Origin: Candidatus Gastranaerophilales bacterium | GTDB lineage: Bacteria; Cyanobacteriota; Vampirovibrionia; Gastranaerophilales; Gastranaerophilaceae | Reading direction: 5' to 3' | Assembly: GCA_944323595.1 (NCBI GenBank) | Contig: CALUTF010000008.1 | Location: 1-59,219, forward strand | DNA: 59,219 bases | Part shown: piece by piece, positions 25,342 to 34,053 of the stretch | How the letters are laid out: each line of letters starts with the position of its first letter | Position numbering within the stretch: position 1 is the first letter of the stretch | Notes under the pieces: generated by a model | Database searches by the model: none | What the model was told of the DNA's origin: nothing | What the model saw: the letters and a program-made list of their open reading frames with translations, nothing else | Program-made: the position numbers and the translations under genes

Positions 25342-26106
25342 TTAAAACTTATTAAGAAAGAGCGTAACATTTTTTGCCCATTGGGCACCTACCGATTTAT
25401 CACAGTATTTACCTGAAAGTCCGAGTTGATAAACATCTTTTATATTTTCATTTTTTCGTTTTTTAAGTGTTTTTGCCATTACATCAATGCAGTCATCGAC
25501 TTTAGAAAAAGTCCTGAGACCTTTTCTGCCCATGATACCGCCTACATTATTTCTAATCCTCGCAGCATAAGATGTTCCCCTGCCGGATTCAACCATGGCA
25601 ATTGATGCAATTACCGCCGGATTTACTCCGTATTTTTCACCTTTTTCAATAAAGACTTCACCTTTGCCGTAAAGAGGATTTTTTGTTATGTCTGCGCCTT
25701 TTTTGGTAATTAGTGAATTTATAACTAAATTCATATCTTCAGCGCTCTTGTTATACGTTCCGCCCAGAAGATTTGAAACGGCATCTGCAGTGTTCACACG
25801 AATTCTTTTTATTGCCGGATTTTTGGCAGCCTTTTCCAGATTCGGAACAACAAGTTTAGTAAAAGAATCACCGCTTGATGCTATAATATTTTTTGTTATA
25901 TTAATTCTATGCATTTCCTGAATTTGTGCAGGATGCATAAAAGCTTCCGCAATCAAAAATACACCGGGCAAAACTTTTCTGTTTATTGTTTTTTCTGCCG
26001 TGTGAATTAATCTGTTTGAAACAGGAGCTGTTTTTTTAGATATTCTGTAAGCCGTGACATTCATTACACGACCTATTCGTCTGGGATTTACCTGGGGTAT
26101 TCGCAT
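25342..26106 (-). CDS. Glucosaminidase/lysozyme-like protein
   Basis: 254 residues. The C-terminal half (from about residue 150: FIEKGEKYGVNPAVIASIAMVESGRGTSYAARIRNNVGGIMG) has the GH73-like pattern, with catalytic Glu in AMVESGRG, so a peptidoglycan hydrolase acting on the N-acetylglucosaminyl bond is likely. The N-terminal half is basic and helical, without a clear signal peptide, which leaves export unexplained. Similar domains also occur in lytic transglycosylases. Convergent with the GNAT gene. Confidence 0.65.
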   Translation of the reverse strand: MRIPQVNPRRIGRVMNVTAYRISKKTAPVSNRLIHTAEKTINRKVLPGVFLIAEAFMHPAQIQEMHRINITKNIIASSGDSFTKLVVPNLEKAAKNPAIKRIRVNTADAVSNLLGGTYNKSAEDMNLVINSLITKKGADITKNPLYGKGEVFIEKGEKYGVNPAVIASIAMVESGRGTSYAARIRNNVGGIMGRKGLRTFSKVDDCIDVMAKTLKKRKNENIKDVYQLGLSGKYCDKSVGAQWAKNVTLFLNKF

Positions 26107-26233
26107 AATTTATCTGTCCTTATTTATCCGAAGTAATTTTATTTTAAAAAAATTTAAAATGCAATATCTAATCGGTAAAGTGTGTAATATTAAATTTTAT
26201 CATCTCAATTTATATTAAATGCAGGAGAAGATT

Positions 26234-26479
26234 ATGAAAGTAAACAGAATTACATACACCCCGCGGAGTATTGTACACTCTAAAAGTCAGACTCCGGCTT
26301 TCGGTGCAGTCCCTGCAAAAGTTAAAGACTCAATAATAAACTGCGGAATGTTCGCTGCAATCGTAGGAATTGGAGTACTTCTAGCAAAATTTTTCAAAAA
26401 TTACCCGCAAAATGATTCAATCTTTTTAAATGACGGTTCTTACTTCTGTGAAGCTTATGAGCTTAATGAACTAGCCTAG
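26234..26479 (+). CDS. Small PAFGA-tagged membrane protein
   Basis: 81 residues, unrecognised. N-terminal basic stretch, then TPAFGA (about residues 19-24), the same P-x-F-x-[GA] tag as the 4518-6134 protein, then one membrane segment (NCGMFAAIVGIGVLLAKFF) and a polar tail. ATG 26234 is preferred over 26219 because AGGAG lies 7 nt upstream. Its 3' end overlaps the convergent 26471 gene by 9 nt. Confidence 0.65.
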   Translation: MKVNRITYTPRSIVHSKSQTPAFGAVPAKVKDSIINCGMFAAIVGIGVLLAKFFKNYPQNDSIFLNDGSYFCEAYELNELA

Positions 26480-28351
26480 AGGATGTTCTGCCCAGTAAAG
26501 TCGTATAAAGAAACACGCAACGTGCTGAATGGAATCAACTCTGACCCATTGGCGTGTCGCTTTAAAGCGAATTGAATGCGCTGATTTTTCAGGATTTGGA
26601 TGTGCGTAAGTGCATTCTTCGCAGTTAAAGAGAGAGAACTGGCTCTTTGCCGCTCTTTTACAAGCAGCAAGAAGTTCTGATGCAAGTTCTTCTTTACCGA
26701 GTCTTTTTGCCAGATAATAACCTGAAATTAACCCCTCTGAGCGCGCTCCGTCAGGGAAATAATGGTCACCGTAGTTATAGTAAAATCCCCCCTCATAATC
26801 AAGATAAGGATTGTCAGTATCGGTGTACATTTTTTCTACCATAGTATTTGCGTCCGTGAGTACAAAATTAATGTAATCATCTTTTCTAAATCCGTCAATA
26901 TCAACCCATGTATCAATGGCCTGCATAAGCCAAGCGTCTGACGGAAGTGCTGTGAACTGGTCGCCGTAAATTTTCGGGCGTTCATTTACAATCCAATCAA
27001 GAGCTCTGTGACAGTTAGATTTTACTTCTTCCACAAGCGCATTATCTTCATCAAAATCTTTTACAAACAATGCCAGCCCGAACAAGGCTTCCCCCGGATA
27101 ATAAAAAGAAAATGTTTCTTTGCGCTCTTTTTCGGTCATATTAATAAGCGGCTTGCCGTCATTATAAGACGGGTGAATATAGTAGCCGAGCATCTCACCT
27201 GTTTCAGTAATTCTGCTGATTAAATGCCGTGCAAATCCTTTAATATAACCGTCATAAGATTTGTCGCCCGTTACTGTTCTGTATTGCATCATCATAATCA
27301 GAGCCAAACCTGTGCCGCCCAGTTTGCCTTTATTATTGTAATGTGCATACATTCCGGTCTGACCGTTAACATCATGTTCACGAACAATAGTTGTTGTCCA
27401 GTCAATAGCACGTTTTGCGGCATCCAGATATTTGCGGTCTTTCGTCTGTAAATATGTTTTAATCAGCGTAATAGCACCGCCGCAGTGACGCAAATCATTA
27501 TAGTACAGGTTGTCTTCTTTTCTGTTAGGATGTTCATGATCTTTTCTTGTATCTGTTGCCGCGTCATAATAATACAAAAATCGCCCGTCATCATACATTG
27601 TATTCACAAGCCAGTCAGAAGTTTTTATATACTGGTCAAGCAATATTTCATAACTGAATTCGGGGTATAGAATATTTCCCCTGTAAAGCGGAACGCATTT
27701 ATCATTATAAGTCACAAAGGCACGGCTTTTTAATAAAAACAACTCATAATCAGCGGAAGTTTTAAGAATTCTGATTCTCTCAGGAACTCTTGTTGTAAGC
27801 TTTGCTATAGGAGATTTCCTCAAAAGAGCCTTGATAACCGCATTAAGCCCCAGATGGCTCTGCAAAACAGCATCCGTCGGCATATAATACCATGATAAAT
27901 TCCCCTGTTTGAGTTCCAAACCGTTTATACCGATTTCAAAACGGTTTTCATTAAACTTTGTCTGCTGTAAATCTTCATATTTTACAGGATGTTTTTCTGA
28001 AACATACTCAAGCATGATTCTGCATTTTTTTTCGTCAGCAAAATCAAATTTATCAAAATTTTTATTCTCTCTGATTTTTTCAAGATTTCTGTCAATAGTT
28101 GCAGCAAGATCCTTTTTGCGGCTGCCCCAGCGGATAGGTGCAATATGCGCCTGAAAAACCGTTATATATGTAAAAGACAAAGACGGTATATAATCAAAAA
28201 TTCCGTCAAGATTAATACCTGATATATCAACATTTTCACCTGTTATAAGAGCGGTTCTGATACGTTTCAGAAGCTCTGCAACCGGTGTAAAATCCTGACT
28301 GTAATATTTTTTTTCTACATAATTTTCAATTTTAAAATCAAGTTTTTCCAT
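26471..28351 (-). CDS. Six-hairpin glycosidase-like enzyme with N-terminal AMMECR1-like region
   Basis: 626 residues, no signal peptide. The C-terminal two thirds (from about 240, YIKTSDWLVNTMYDDGRFLYYYD... DLRHCGGAITLIKTYLQT... YPGEALFGLALF... GGFYYNYGDHYFPDGARSEGLISGYYLAKRLG) look like an (alpha/alpha)6 barrel of glycoside hydrolases, epimerases or lyases. Residues 40-210 (YITVFQAHIAPIRWGSRKKDLAATIDRNLEKI... WYYMPTDAVLQSHLGLNAVIKALLRK) weakly resemble the AMMECR1 fold. The real substrate is unknown. GAGGAACGGTT precedes the ATG. Confidence 0.45.
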   Translation of the reverse strand: MEKLDFKIENYVEKKYYSQDFTPVAELLKRIRTALITGENVDISGINLDGIFDYIPSLSFTYITVFQAHIAPIRWGSRKKDLAATIDRNLEKIRENKNFDKFDFADEKKCRIMLEYVSEKHPVKYEDLQQTKFNENRFEIGINGLELKQGNLSWYYMPTDAVLQSHLGLNAVIKALLRKSPIAKLTTRVPERIRILKTSADYELFLLKSRAFVTYNDKCVPLYRGNILYPEFSYEILLDQYIKTSDWLVNTMYDDGRFLYYYDAATDTRKDHEHPNRKEDNLYYNDLRHCGGAITLIKTYLQTKDRKYLDAAKRAIDWTTTIVREHDVNGQTGMYAHYNNKGKLGGTGLALIMMMQYRTVTGDKSYDGYIKGFARHLISRITETGEMLGYYIHPSYNDGKPLINMTEKERKETFSFYYPGEALFGLALFVKDFDEDNALVEEVKSNCHRALDWIVNERPKIYGDQFTALPSDAWLMQAIDTWVDIDGFRKDDYINFVLTDANTMVEKMYTDTDNPYLDYEGGFYYNYGDHYFPDGARSEGLISGYYLAKRLGKEELASELLAACKRAAKSQFSLFNCEECTYAHPNPEKSAHSIRFKATRQWVRVDSIQHVACFFIRLYWAEHPLG

Positions 28352-28462
28352 AACCGTTCCTCGCTATAGTAACAATGATACCATAAATCACGATTTACAT
28401 ATCAACAAAACGGTTTATTTTTGATTGTAAGCCCGCCAAACATTTATAATTATAAACTGTTA

Positions 28463-28870
28463 TTATTCACTTACTATAAAAGGCGACATCGTAAGGGGTT
28501 TTTGCGGATTATCTTTTGAATATACAACCATTACATAGGAGCCTGTTTGATTTATGACAACATAGTCATCATAATAATACATCTGTTCTTCTTTTAACCT
28601 TGCGTTATGCGTCCAGTAAAGTTCATACCCCAATCTGCCGGCACTTCCTTTTTTGATTACCTGTATATAGATGTTGTGTGTTTTTACCTTTTTAGGGAGA
28701 AGTATAAGATAGTATATCCGCTCTCCGGGTTTGAAAACAGTATCGTTATCCATTACCGTTTCGACTGTTATCTGATTTTTATTAAACAAAATCATCGGCT
28801 TTGTATTTGAACAGGCCGTTGTCGTCAGGATTACAAGAATTGATAGTATGTAGAGTACAAATCTTTTCAT
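28463..28870 (-). CDS. Small lipoprotein
   Basis: 135 residues with a lipoprotein signal (MKRFVLYILSILVILTTTAC, lipidated Cys at residue 20). The mature domain (FKPGERIYYLILLPKKVKTHNIYIQVIKKG... YVVINQTGSYVMVVYSKDNPQKPLTMSPFIV) looks like an immunoglobulin-like beta sandwich. No family name assigned. Its ATG overlaps the TGA of the TPR gene by one base (TGATG), so it is translationally coupled to it and may share an envelope function. Confidence 0.75.
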   Translation of the reverse strand: MKRFVLYILSILVILTTTACSNTKPMILFNKNQITVETVMDNDTVFKPGERIYYLILLPKKVKTHNIYIQVIKKGSAGRLGYELYWTHNARLKEEQMYYYDDYVVINQTGSYVMVVYSKDNPQKPLTMSPFIVSE

Positions 28871-30912
28871 CAGCTTAATTTTTTAATCTTATCTAATACA
28901 GGTGCAACCTGCGTTTCGTCGGTATTATATTCAAGGAATTTTTGATAATTTTTAACTGCCTCTTCTTTGTTATTTTCTGTTTCAAAAGCAAGAGCGAGCG
29001 CAAAATATGCATAGGCGTATTTTGAATCTATTGAAATTACCCTGTTAAAACACTCTTTGCTGCCTGCAATATCGTTATCATTTGCATAAGCCAGCCCGAG
29101 GTTGAACCAGCCGTCAGCATATGACGGATTTACAAATATTGCTTTTTTATAGAAATCTACAGCTTTCTCCATATCGTTTTGAGCCTTGTAAATATTACCG
29201 AGTTTAAGCAGTGTTACTTCATCGCTCGGATTAATTTTCAAAGCAGCCTGATAGTTTCTAATTGCATCATCAAATTTTTTGGATTTAAAACTTTCATCAG
29301 CAATGGCAATAAAATCTTTATTACGTTGTGCATCAAGAGCAGCGTCTTCCTGAGCAGCTTTTGCCGTATTATCACTAACAACAACCGCAGGAATTTCCAT
29401 ATCATCAGTAATTTCTATATTAGATGCAACTTCCTTATTCTGGGTTGATGCAATAAAGTCAGCGTATTCTTCACTGTAAAGCTGATTATCCGGAGACATA
29501 TTAATAGCTTCTTCATAAAATTCTGCGGCTTTGTCATTCATTTTGCAAGCTCTGTAAGCACGTGCAAGCCCGAAATATGCCTCACTGTCTTTTGTACCTA
29601 ATTCAACGGCCTTTTCAAAATGTTCGGCGGCTTTCGAAAAATTAGATGCCGTAAGTTCAAGGTTCCCTTGAGCCATAAGAGCTGTCAGCAGATTATCTTT
29701 TATAAGTTTGCTGTCATCCCAGTTCATAATATCTTCATAAAGCGCAATAGCTTCCTCATAACGGTTAAGAGCATGGAGTGCTATAGCTTTATCAGTCTTA
29801 ACCTGCAGGTCTTTACTGTCAAGCGCAAGAATTTCATCATAGTATTTAAGCGCATGTTCATAATCTTTCTGGATGTGATAGCATTTGGCAATTTCTTTTT
29901 TCAAAGAAATATCATCCTTATCCTTTTCAATTGCCTTTGCAAATTCCGCTATAGCTAAATCGTAATTTTTATCACGTTCGTACAATATTGCAAGGTTTTT
30001 AAAACCTCTCACATCATCAGGAAATTTTTCAGTATAAATTTTGTACTGTTCAATAGCAGCGGCATTATTACCTATATCAGCCAGAAGATTGGCGTAATCA
30101 AGCCTTAAAGAATGAAGCTGCGGCGCCTGTTTAAATATAACATCATACTGTGCAAGCGCCTGATTGTTTCTTTCAAGTTCCTGATACGCAAGAGCGAGAG
30201 AAACATGTGCAGAAGTATTTTCATAATCCGCACTTACAGCCTTTTCAAGCATTTCTACCGCTTTATCGTAATCTTTAAGTTTAAAAAGTGCCTGACCGTA
30301 GTTTGAATAGTATTTAAAATCATTCGGATTTTTAGCAAGAAGTTCAGCATAAGCAGCAGCTGCATTCTGTGAATCTCCTGCGGCAAATAGTGAATTTGCA
30401 AGGTTCTCTCTGGCTTCTTTATGATTAGGATAGGCCGTCAGAAATTTTTGATAATTTTCAATTCCGGCTTTGTATTCTCCAAGCTGGTATTGAACATTTG
30501 CTATATTCAGGTAATTGTATTTGTATTCCGGAAATATTTTCAAAGCATTTTCATAAGCCGCAAGTGCCTGTTTATAATCACCTTTTGTCTGGTAAATATT
30601 ACCTATGCTTATGAAAATAAAAGCATCGTTAGGACGGAGTTTTGCAACCTTGGAATACGCGGCTAAAGCTTCATCGTATTTATCAAGTTCCGTATAAAGA
30701 CCTGCAAGTTTTGTATAAAGCAGTGCATCATCACCGGCAAGTTGAATTGCCTGCAGGACTTTTTCCACTGCAGCTTCATAATTGTGCTGATACTCAAGTG
30801 TACATGCCTGTTGATAAAATGTAGTTGCCTCAGGCGACATATATGCGTCTGCAGGAACCATCCCCGCCAAAGCCATAACCATCATTGTAGATATAATAAA
30901 ATGCTTATTAAT
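28870..30912 (-). CDS. Exported tetratricopeptide-repeat protein
   Basis: About 680 residues; signal peptide NKHFIISTMMVMALAGMVPADA, then some 14-16 TPR units of 34 residues (for example YNYLNIANVQYQLGEYKAGIENYQKFL and DGWFNLGLAYANDNDIAGSKECFNRVI), with a non-repeat linker around residues 515-550. A scaffold in the periplasm or envelope is likely. Start: the frame is open to GTG 30951, but that codon lies in the promoter; AGGAG sits 8 nt before an ATT at 30912 that yields a perfect signal peptide, so I place a non-standard AUU start there (ATG 30885 is the fallback). Confidence 0.75.
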   Translation of the reverse strand: MNKHFIISTMMVMALAGMVPADAYMSPEATTFYQQACTLEYQHNYEAAVEKVLQAIQLAGDDALLYTKLAGLYTELDKYDEALAAYSKVAKLRPNDAFIFISIGNIYQTKGDYKQALAAYENALKIFPEYKYNYLNIANVQYQLGEYKAGIENYQKFLTAYPNHKEARENLANSLFAAGDSQNAAAAYAELLAKNPNDFKYYSNYGQALFKLKDYDKAVEMLEKAVSADYENTSAHVSLALAYQELERNNQALAQYDVIFKQAPQLHSLRLDYANLLADIGNNAAAIEQYKIYTEKFPDDVRGFKNLAILYERDKNYDLAIAEFAKAIEKDKDDISLKKEIAKCYHIQKDYEHALKYYDEILALDSKDLQVKTDKAIALHALNRYEEAIALYEDIMNWDDSKLIKDNLLTALMAQGNLELTASNFSKAAEHFEKAVELGTKDSEAYFGLARAYRACKMNDKAAEFYEEAINMSPDNQLYSEEYADFIASTQNKEVASNIEITDDMEIPAVVVSDNTAKAAQEDAALDAQRNKDFIAIADESFKSKKFDDAIRNYQAALKINPSDEVTLLKLGNIYKAQNDMEKAVDFYKKAIFVNPSYADGWFNLGLAYANDNDIAGSKECFNRVISIDSKYAYAYFALALAFETENNKEEAVKNYQKFLEYNTDETQVAPVLDKIKKLS

Positions 30913-30941
30913 TGTTCCGCTCCTAATTTTTCCCTGCTGAC

Positions 30942-30971
30942 ATTTTAGCACAAAATTTATATTAGTGTAAA
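30942..30971 (-). promoter_or_regulatory. Promoter of the TPR-lipoprotein operon
   Basis: TTTACA (30971-30966), 18-nt spacer, TAAAAT (30947-30942) with upstream TGC (extended -10). The -35 lies in the end of the methyltransferase gene. The predicted start downstream of 30942 excludes GTG 30951 as initiator. Confidence 0.55.
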
Positions 30972-31877
30972 GCTGTGAGAATAGATTTTCCTGTTAAAAA
31001 TAATCTCTGCGGCTTTTATAATTTTGCACATTTCATCATCGTTCAGGTCATACTCAGGCACCGAATAATCCGGAAAATCCGACATTTGTTTTACCAGAGC
31101 CAGATACAAATCATCAACGCTTTTTTCCGGTATACCCTTTTCCAACATTTTAAAAATTCTGATAAGTTCAGCATCCCCCGCATCGGCAATAACAGCATCC
31201 AGACCGGCACCGTATGCAAGAACCCCGAATACTCTGTTTATTAAAGGCCGCAGCTCCGCAGGCGAGCCGTTTGAAATATTTGAAAGACCTATGACTGTTT
31301 TAACCGGAGGATCAAAACTTTCTTTTATCATTTTTATTGTTCCCAGAACCTCCAGCCCCTGTGACTGGTCAACACTCACAGGCAAAACCAGCGGGTCAAA
31401 AAATATTTTTTCAGAGTTGATACCCTTTGCCACTGAATTTTCATACATCTCAAACGCAATTTCCAGCCTGCCGTCAGCCGTCTTTGGAATTCCTGTTTCT
31501 TTTGACAGGATTAATTCTATAAGATTACTTTGAAATTCAAGCGCCAGATCAGTCATCTTCTCAAATCTGATTTCATCATTACTTGTACTGTTGATAAATG
31601 TTTTAGCAGGATTTTTAACACTTAACAAACCGGCTGCAATCTCATCCGCGTTTGTGGTATCAATAGAAATTCCAAGGTCAGAATGCCTTTCCAGCAGCTT
31701 ACAAAGCCATGGAACTATCCCTTTTAAATCACCCTTTGCCGGTCCGACATTCAAATCCGCATAATCCATATTTTTTTGCTTGTCAAGTATTGTTAAAATT
31801 ACATCCTCATCACGGGATAAAAGAGCCTCACGAATCTTCGGGGATATAATATGTATGTTTTCTCCAATTAAAATCAT
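30957..31877 (-). CDS. Pterin-dependent methyltransferase (AcsE/MetH-like)
   Basis: 306 residues forming a dihydropteroate-synthase-like TIM barrel: MILIGENIHIISPKIREAL, YADLNVGPAKGD, GISIDTTNADEI, INSTSNDE, VIGLSNISNGSPAELRPLINRVFG. This is the pattern of methyltetrahydrofolate:corrinoid methyltransferases (AcsE, MtrH-like, MetH pterin domain). Neither a corrinoid protein nor a CODH/ACS gene is adjacent, so the acceptor is unknown. It appears leaderless: the extended -10 TGCTAAAAT ends 6 nt before the ATG, and AAGGCT in between is only a weak binding site. Confidence 0.8.
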   Translation of the reverse strand: MILIGENIHIISPKIREALLSRDEDVILTILDKQKNMDYADLNVGPAKGDLKGIVPWLCKLLERHSDLGISIDTTNADEIAAGLLSVKNPAKTFINSTSNDEIRFEKMTDLALEFQSNLIELILSKETGIPKTADGRLEIAFEMYENSVAKGINSEKIFFDPLVLPVSVDQSQGLEVLGTIKMIKESFDPPVKTVIGLSNISNGSPAELRPLINRVFGVLAYGAGLDAVIADAGDAELIRIFKMLEKGIPEKSVDDLYLALVKQMSDFPDYSVPEYDLNDDEMCKIIKAAEIIFNRKIYSHSFTLI

Positions 31878-32042
31878 AGCCTTATTTTAGCACAAATAAC
31901 TTATATGAAAATAGTGACTAAAAGCATATAATATTACAAAAAAATATTATTGTTACAAAAATTTACACAGCCGGCGTAGATGAACAGATTACATTCCGGA
32001 GAATTAATTACTGCATAGGTAGTAAAAGTTCTGAAAAAATGT

Positions 32043-32048
32043 TATAAT
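32043..32048 (+). promoter_or_regulatory. -10 box upstream of the 52-aa protein gene
   Basis: TATAAT at 32043-32048, about 95 nt before the start codon, leaves a 5' leader of about 90 nt. No clear -35. The stretch 31878-32144 contains no supported gene besides this. Confidence 0.35.
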
Positions 32049-32144
32049 AAATACATTGGATAAGTAAGTGTATTTAGTATAAGTATATGAAACAACAAAT
32101 AATTTTTGGGGCTCTCAAAAACAAAAAGGAAAAGGAGTAATTGT

Positions 32145-32303
32145 ATGGCAACATTAGTAACACCAACGACAGACAAAACCATCAAATCGAAATTCAACGA
32201 TGAATTTGAAAACTATCTGAAAAATCAATGCTTAAAAACAACTTTCAACGGAATTGAATTGGAAACATTCTCTTGGTATAAGAAAGTATTAGGTCTTGCA
32301 TAA
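32145..32303 (+). CDS. 52-residue orphan protein
   Basis: Unrecognised. Start ATG 32145 with a strong AAAGGAG 6 nt upstream; the frame is open further back but without a binding site. The protein is soluble, with a helix KSKFNDEFENYLKNQCLKTTF followed by ELETFSWYKKVLGLA. It is monocistronic between its own promoter and a hairpin terminator. The strong ribosome binding site and dedicated terminator suggest abundant expression. Confidence 0.65.
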   Translation: MATLVTPTTDKTIKSKFNDEFENYLKNQCLKTTFNGIELETFSWYKKVLGLA

Positions 32304-32339
32304 TCAAAATTTTAAAAGAAAGGGTAGAATATTCAAAAG

Positions 32340-32369
32340 TGCCAATCGAAACCGCAGGTTGGTATTTTT
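32340..32369 (+). terminator. Terminator after the 52-aa gene
   Basis: TGCCAA (32340-32345) pairs with TTGGTA (32359-32364) with one G-U, an inner AACC/GGTT stem is also possible, and TTTTT follows. The opposite strand reads ...GGCACTTTT, so it may also serve hydF. Confidence 0.6.
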
Positions 32370-32375
32370 GTATAT

Positions 32376-33572
32376 TCATTTTCTAAAGATGCTTATGGCT
32401 CTTGGCAAAATACCCAAACAGTAGGAAATAACAACACCATAGTTTGTGATAGGGATACCTGCCGCATTCGCAAGAAGTATTCGGGAAAGAATTTCGCGCC
32501 TGTTCGTCATACAAGCACCACAATGGATAATCAGCTTATATCCTGTTATATCAGGAAAATCATGACCTGAATAATGCTCTATTGTAAGTTCTTTTCCGGT
32601 CTTTTTACGAAGAAGTGCCGGAATTTTAACTGTACCGATATCATCTTCTATAGCATGATGAGTACAACTTTCCAGAATCAAGACTCTGTCACCGTCATTC
32701 AAGGACGCAATTGCATCAGCGCCCTGTACAAACGCGTCTAAATCACCTTTCAATCTTGCAAAAAGGATTGAAAATGACGTAAGCGGAATTTCCTGCGGTA
32801 CAATTTCGCTTACGGTTTTGAAAGCCTGTGAATCAGTTACGACAAGCGCCGGAGGGGTTTTTAAGTTTTTAATCGCCGCATCCAGTTCTGTTTCCTTAAC
32901 AACATAACTTAAGCAATTACTATCCAGCAAATCCCTTATTGTCTGCACCTGCGGCAAGATAATTCTGCCTTTCGGGGCTTCTTTGTCAATCGGGATTACC
33001 AGAATAACCGTATCCCCCTCATTCACCAGATCACCTGCTATTTTCGGAGAATTTATAAAATCCTCAGGAAGCATTTTAACCAGCATATCTTTAAATTTAA
33101 AAATTATCTTTTCATCACTAACTGCAGATGTAATAAGGATTTTATCCGTATAATTTACAATCTCGCTTAATTTCTCGCCGCTAATCTGCTCTATATCGCA
33201 TTTATTTATAACAACCAGATAAGGAATTTTCAATTCATCAAATTTCTTAAACAAATCTTTTTCATATTCGTCAATACCGTTAAAATCGCAGATTACAACG
33301 GCAATATCCGTACGGTTAATAATTTTCAAAGTTTTTTCAATCCTCTGTCCGGAAAGCAACGTTTTATCATCCAACCCTGCAGTATCAAGAAAAGTTACGG
33401 GACCAACAGGCAAAAGTTCCATTGATTTTTCAACTACGTCAGTCGTTGTGCCGGCTATATCAGATACTATAGACATATCCTGACCCGTTATTTTATTTAA
33501 AAATGAAGACTTCCCTACATTTGTTTTACCGAAAATCCCGATATGAAGTCTCATAGATTTCAATGTTTTCAT
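32376..33572 (-). CDS. hydF: [FeFe] hydrogenase H-cluster maturation GTPase HydF
   Basis: 398 residues. GTPase domain with P-loop GIFGKTNVGKSS (about 13-24), DIAGTTTD switch, DTAGLDD and VINKCD; a dimerisation domain; and the C-terminal 4Fe-4S-binding part with ESCTHH and, 50 residues on, HCGACMTNRREI, matching CxH...HCxxC. HydF is the scaffold that assembles and delivers the 2Fe subcluster, made by HydE and HydG (not in this window), to the hydrogenases such as those at 18023 and 21211. rpsO lies upstream on the same strand, separated by a terminator. Confidence 0.96.
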   Translation of the reverse strand: MKTLKSMRLHIGIFGKTNVGKSSFLNKITGQDMSIVSDIAGTTTDVVEKSMELLPVGPVTFLDTAGLDDKTLLSGQRIEKTLKIINRTDIAVVICDFNGIDEYEKDLFKKFDELKIPYLVVINKCDIEQISGEKLSEIVNYTDKILITSAVSDEKIIFKFKDMLVKMLPEDFINSPKIAGDLVNEGDTVILVIPIDKEAPKGRIILPQVQTIRDLLDSNCLSYVVKETELDAAIKNLKTPPALVVTDSQAFKTVSEIVPQEIPLTSFSILFARLKGDLDAFVQGADAIASLNDGDRVLILESCTHHAIEDDIGTVKIPALLRKKTGKELTIEHYSGHDFPDITGYKLIIHCGACMTNRREILSRILLANAAGIPITNYGVVISYCLGILPRAISIFRK

Positions 33573-33631
33573 AAAGCCCCTTTATTTTACTGACAAATAA
33601 CCAACACCGTTTTACAAAGCACCGGATACAA

Positions 33632-33657
33632 AAAAGGCACTCCGGAGAGTGCCTTTT
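33632..33657 (-). terminator. Terminator after rpsO
   Basis: AAAAGGCACTC / GAGTGCCTTTT, 11-bp perfect stem with a CGGA loop; on the minus strand it is followed by further T. It lies directly downstream of rpsO. Confidence 0.88.
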
Positions 33658-33668
33658 CTTGTTTAGAA

Positions 33669-33938
33669 TTAACCTCTGATACCTAACTTTTTAATCAATT
33701 CTCTGTACTCATCAAGGTTTTGATCTTTAAGGTAAGAAAGTAATCTCTTTCTTTTACCAACCATCATCAACAGACCTCTTTTAGTAGCAAAGTCTTTTTT
33801 ATTGTTTTTCAAGTGTTCGGTAAGTTCAGAAATTTTCTTGCTCATCAAAGCGATTTGAACGGCAGGAGAACCTGTATCTTTTTCGTTCGCACCGTATTCT
33901 TTAATGATGTCTTGTTTGTTTTTCAAATTAATTGACAT
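33669..33938 (-). CDS. rpsO: Ribosomal protein S15
   Basis: 89 residues, standard S15: [37 protein letters not shown] and [35 protein letters not shown] carry the conserved 16S-binding residues (GSPE/AVQ, HLK, GRR/KRLL). It organises the central domain of 16S rRNA. Unlike in many genomes pnp is not next to it. AAGGA precedes the ATG, and a strong hairpin terminator follows. Confidence 0.97.
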   Translation of the reverse strand: MSINLKNKQDIIKEYGANEKDTGSPAVQIALMSKKISELTEHLKNNKKDFATKRGLLMMVGKRKRLLSYLKDQNLDEYRELIKKLGIRG

Positions 33939-34053
33939 GATATATTTTTCCTTATTTAGTGTGAGTTGCTATTTTGGCGTAAGCACTCTACAAGGACATC
34001 ATAATATATCAATCCCAAAAATCAAGCCCATGAAAACCGCATGTTACAAATAA

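Noticed and set aside
32087-32140. 17-codon ORF before the 52-aa gene as a separate gene or attenuator
   Set aside because: No ribosome binding site of its own and no terminator/antiterminator hairpin; kept only as a remark.
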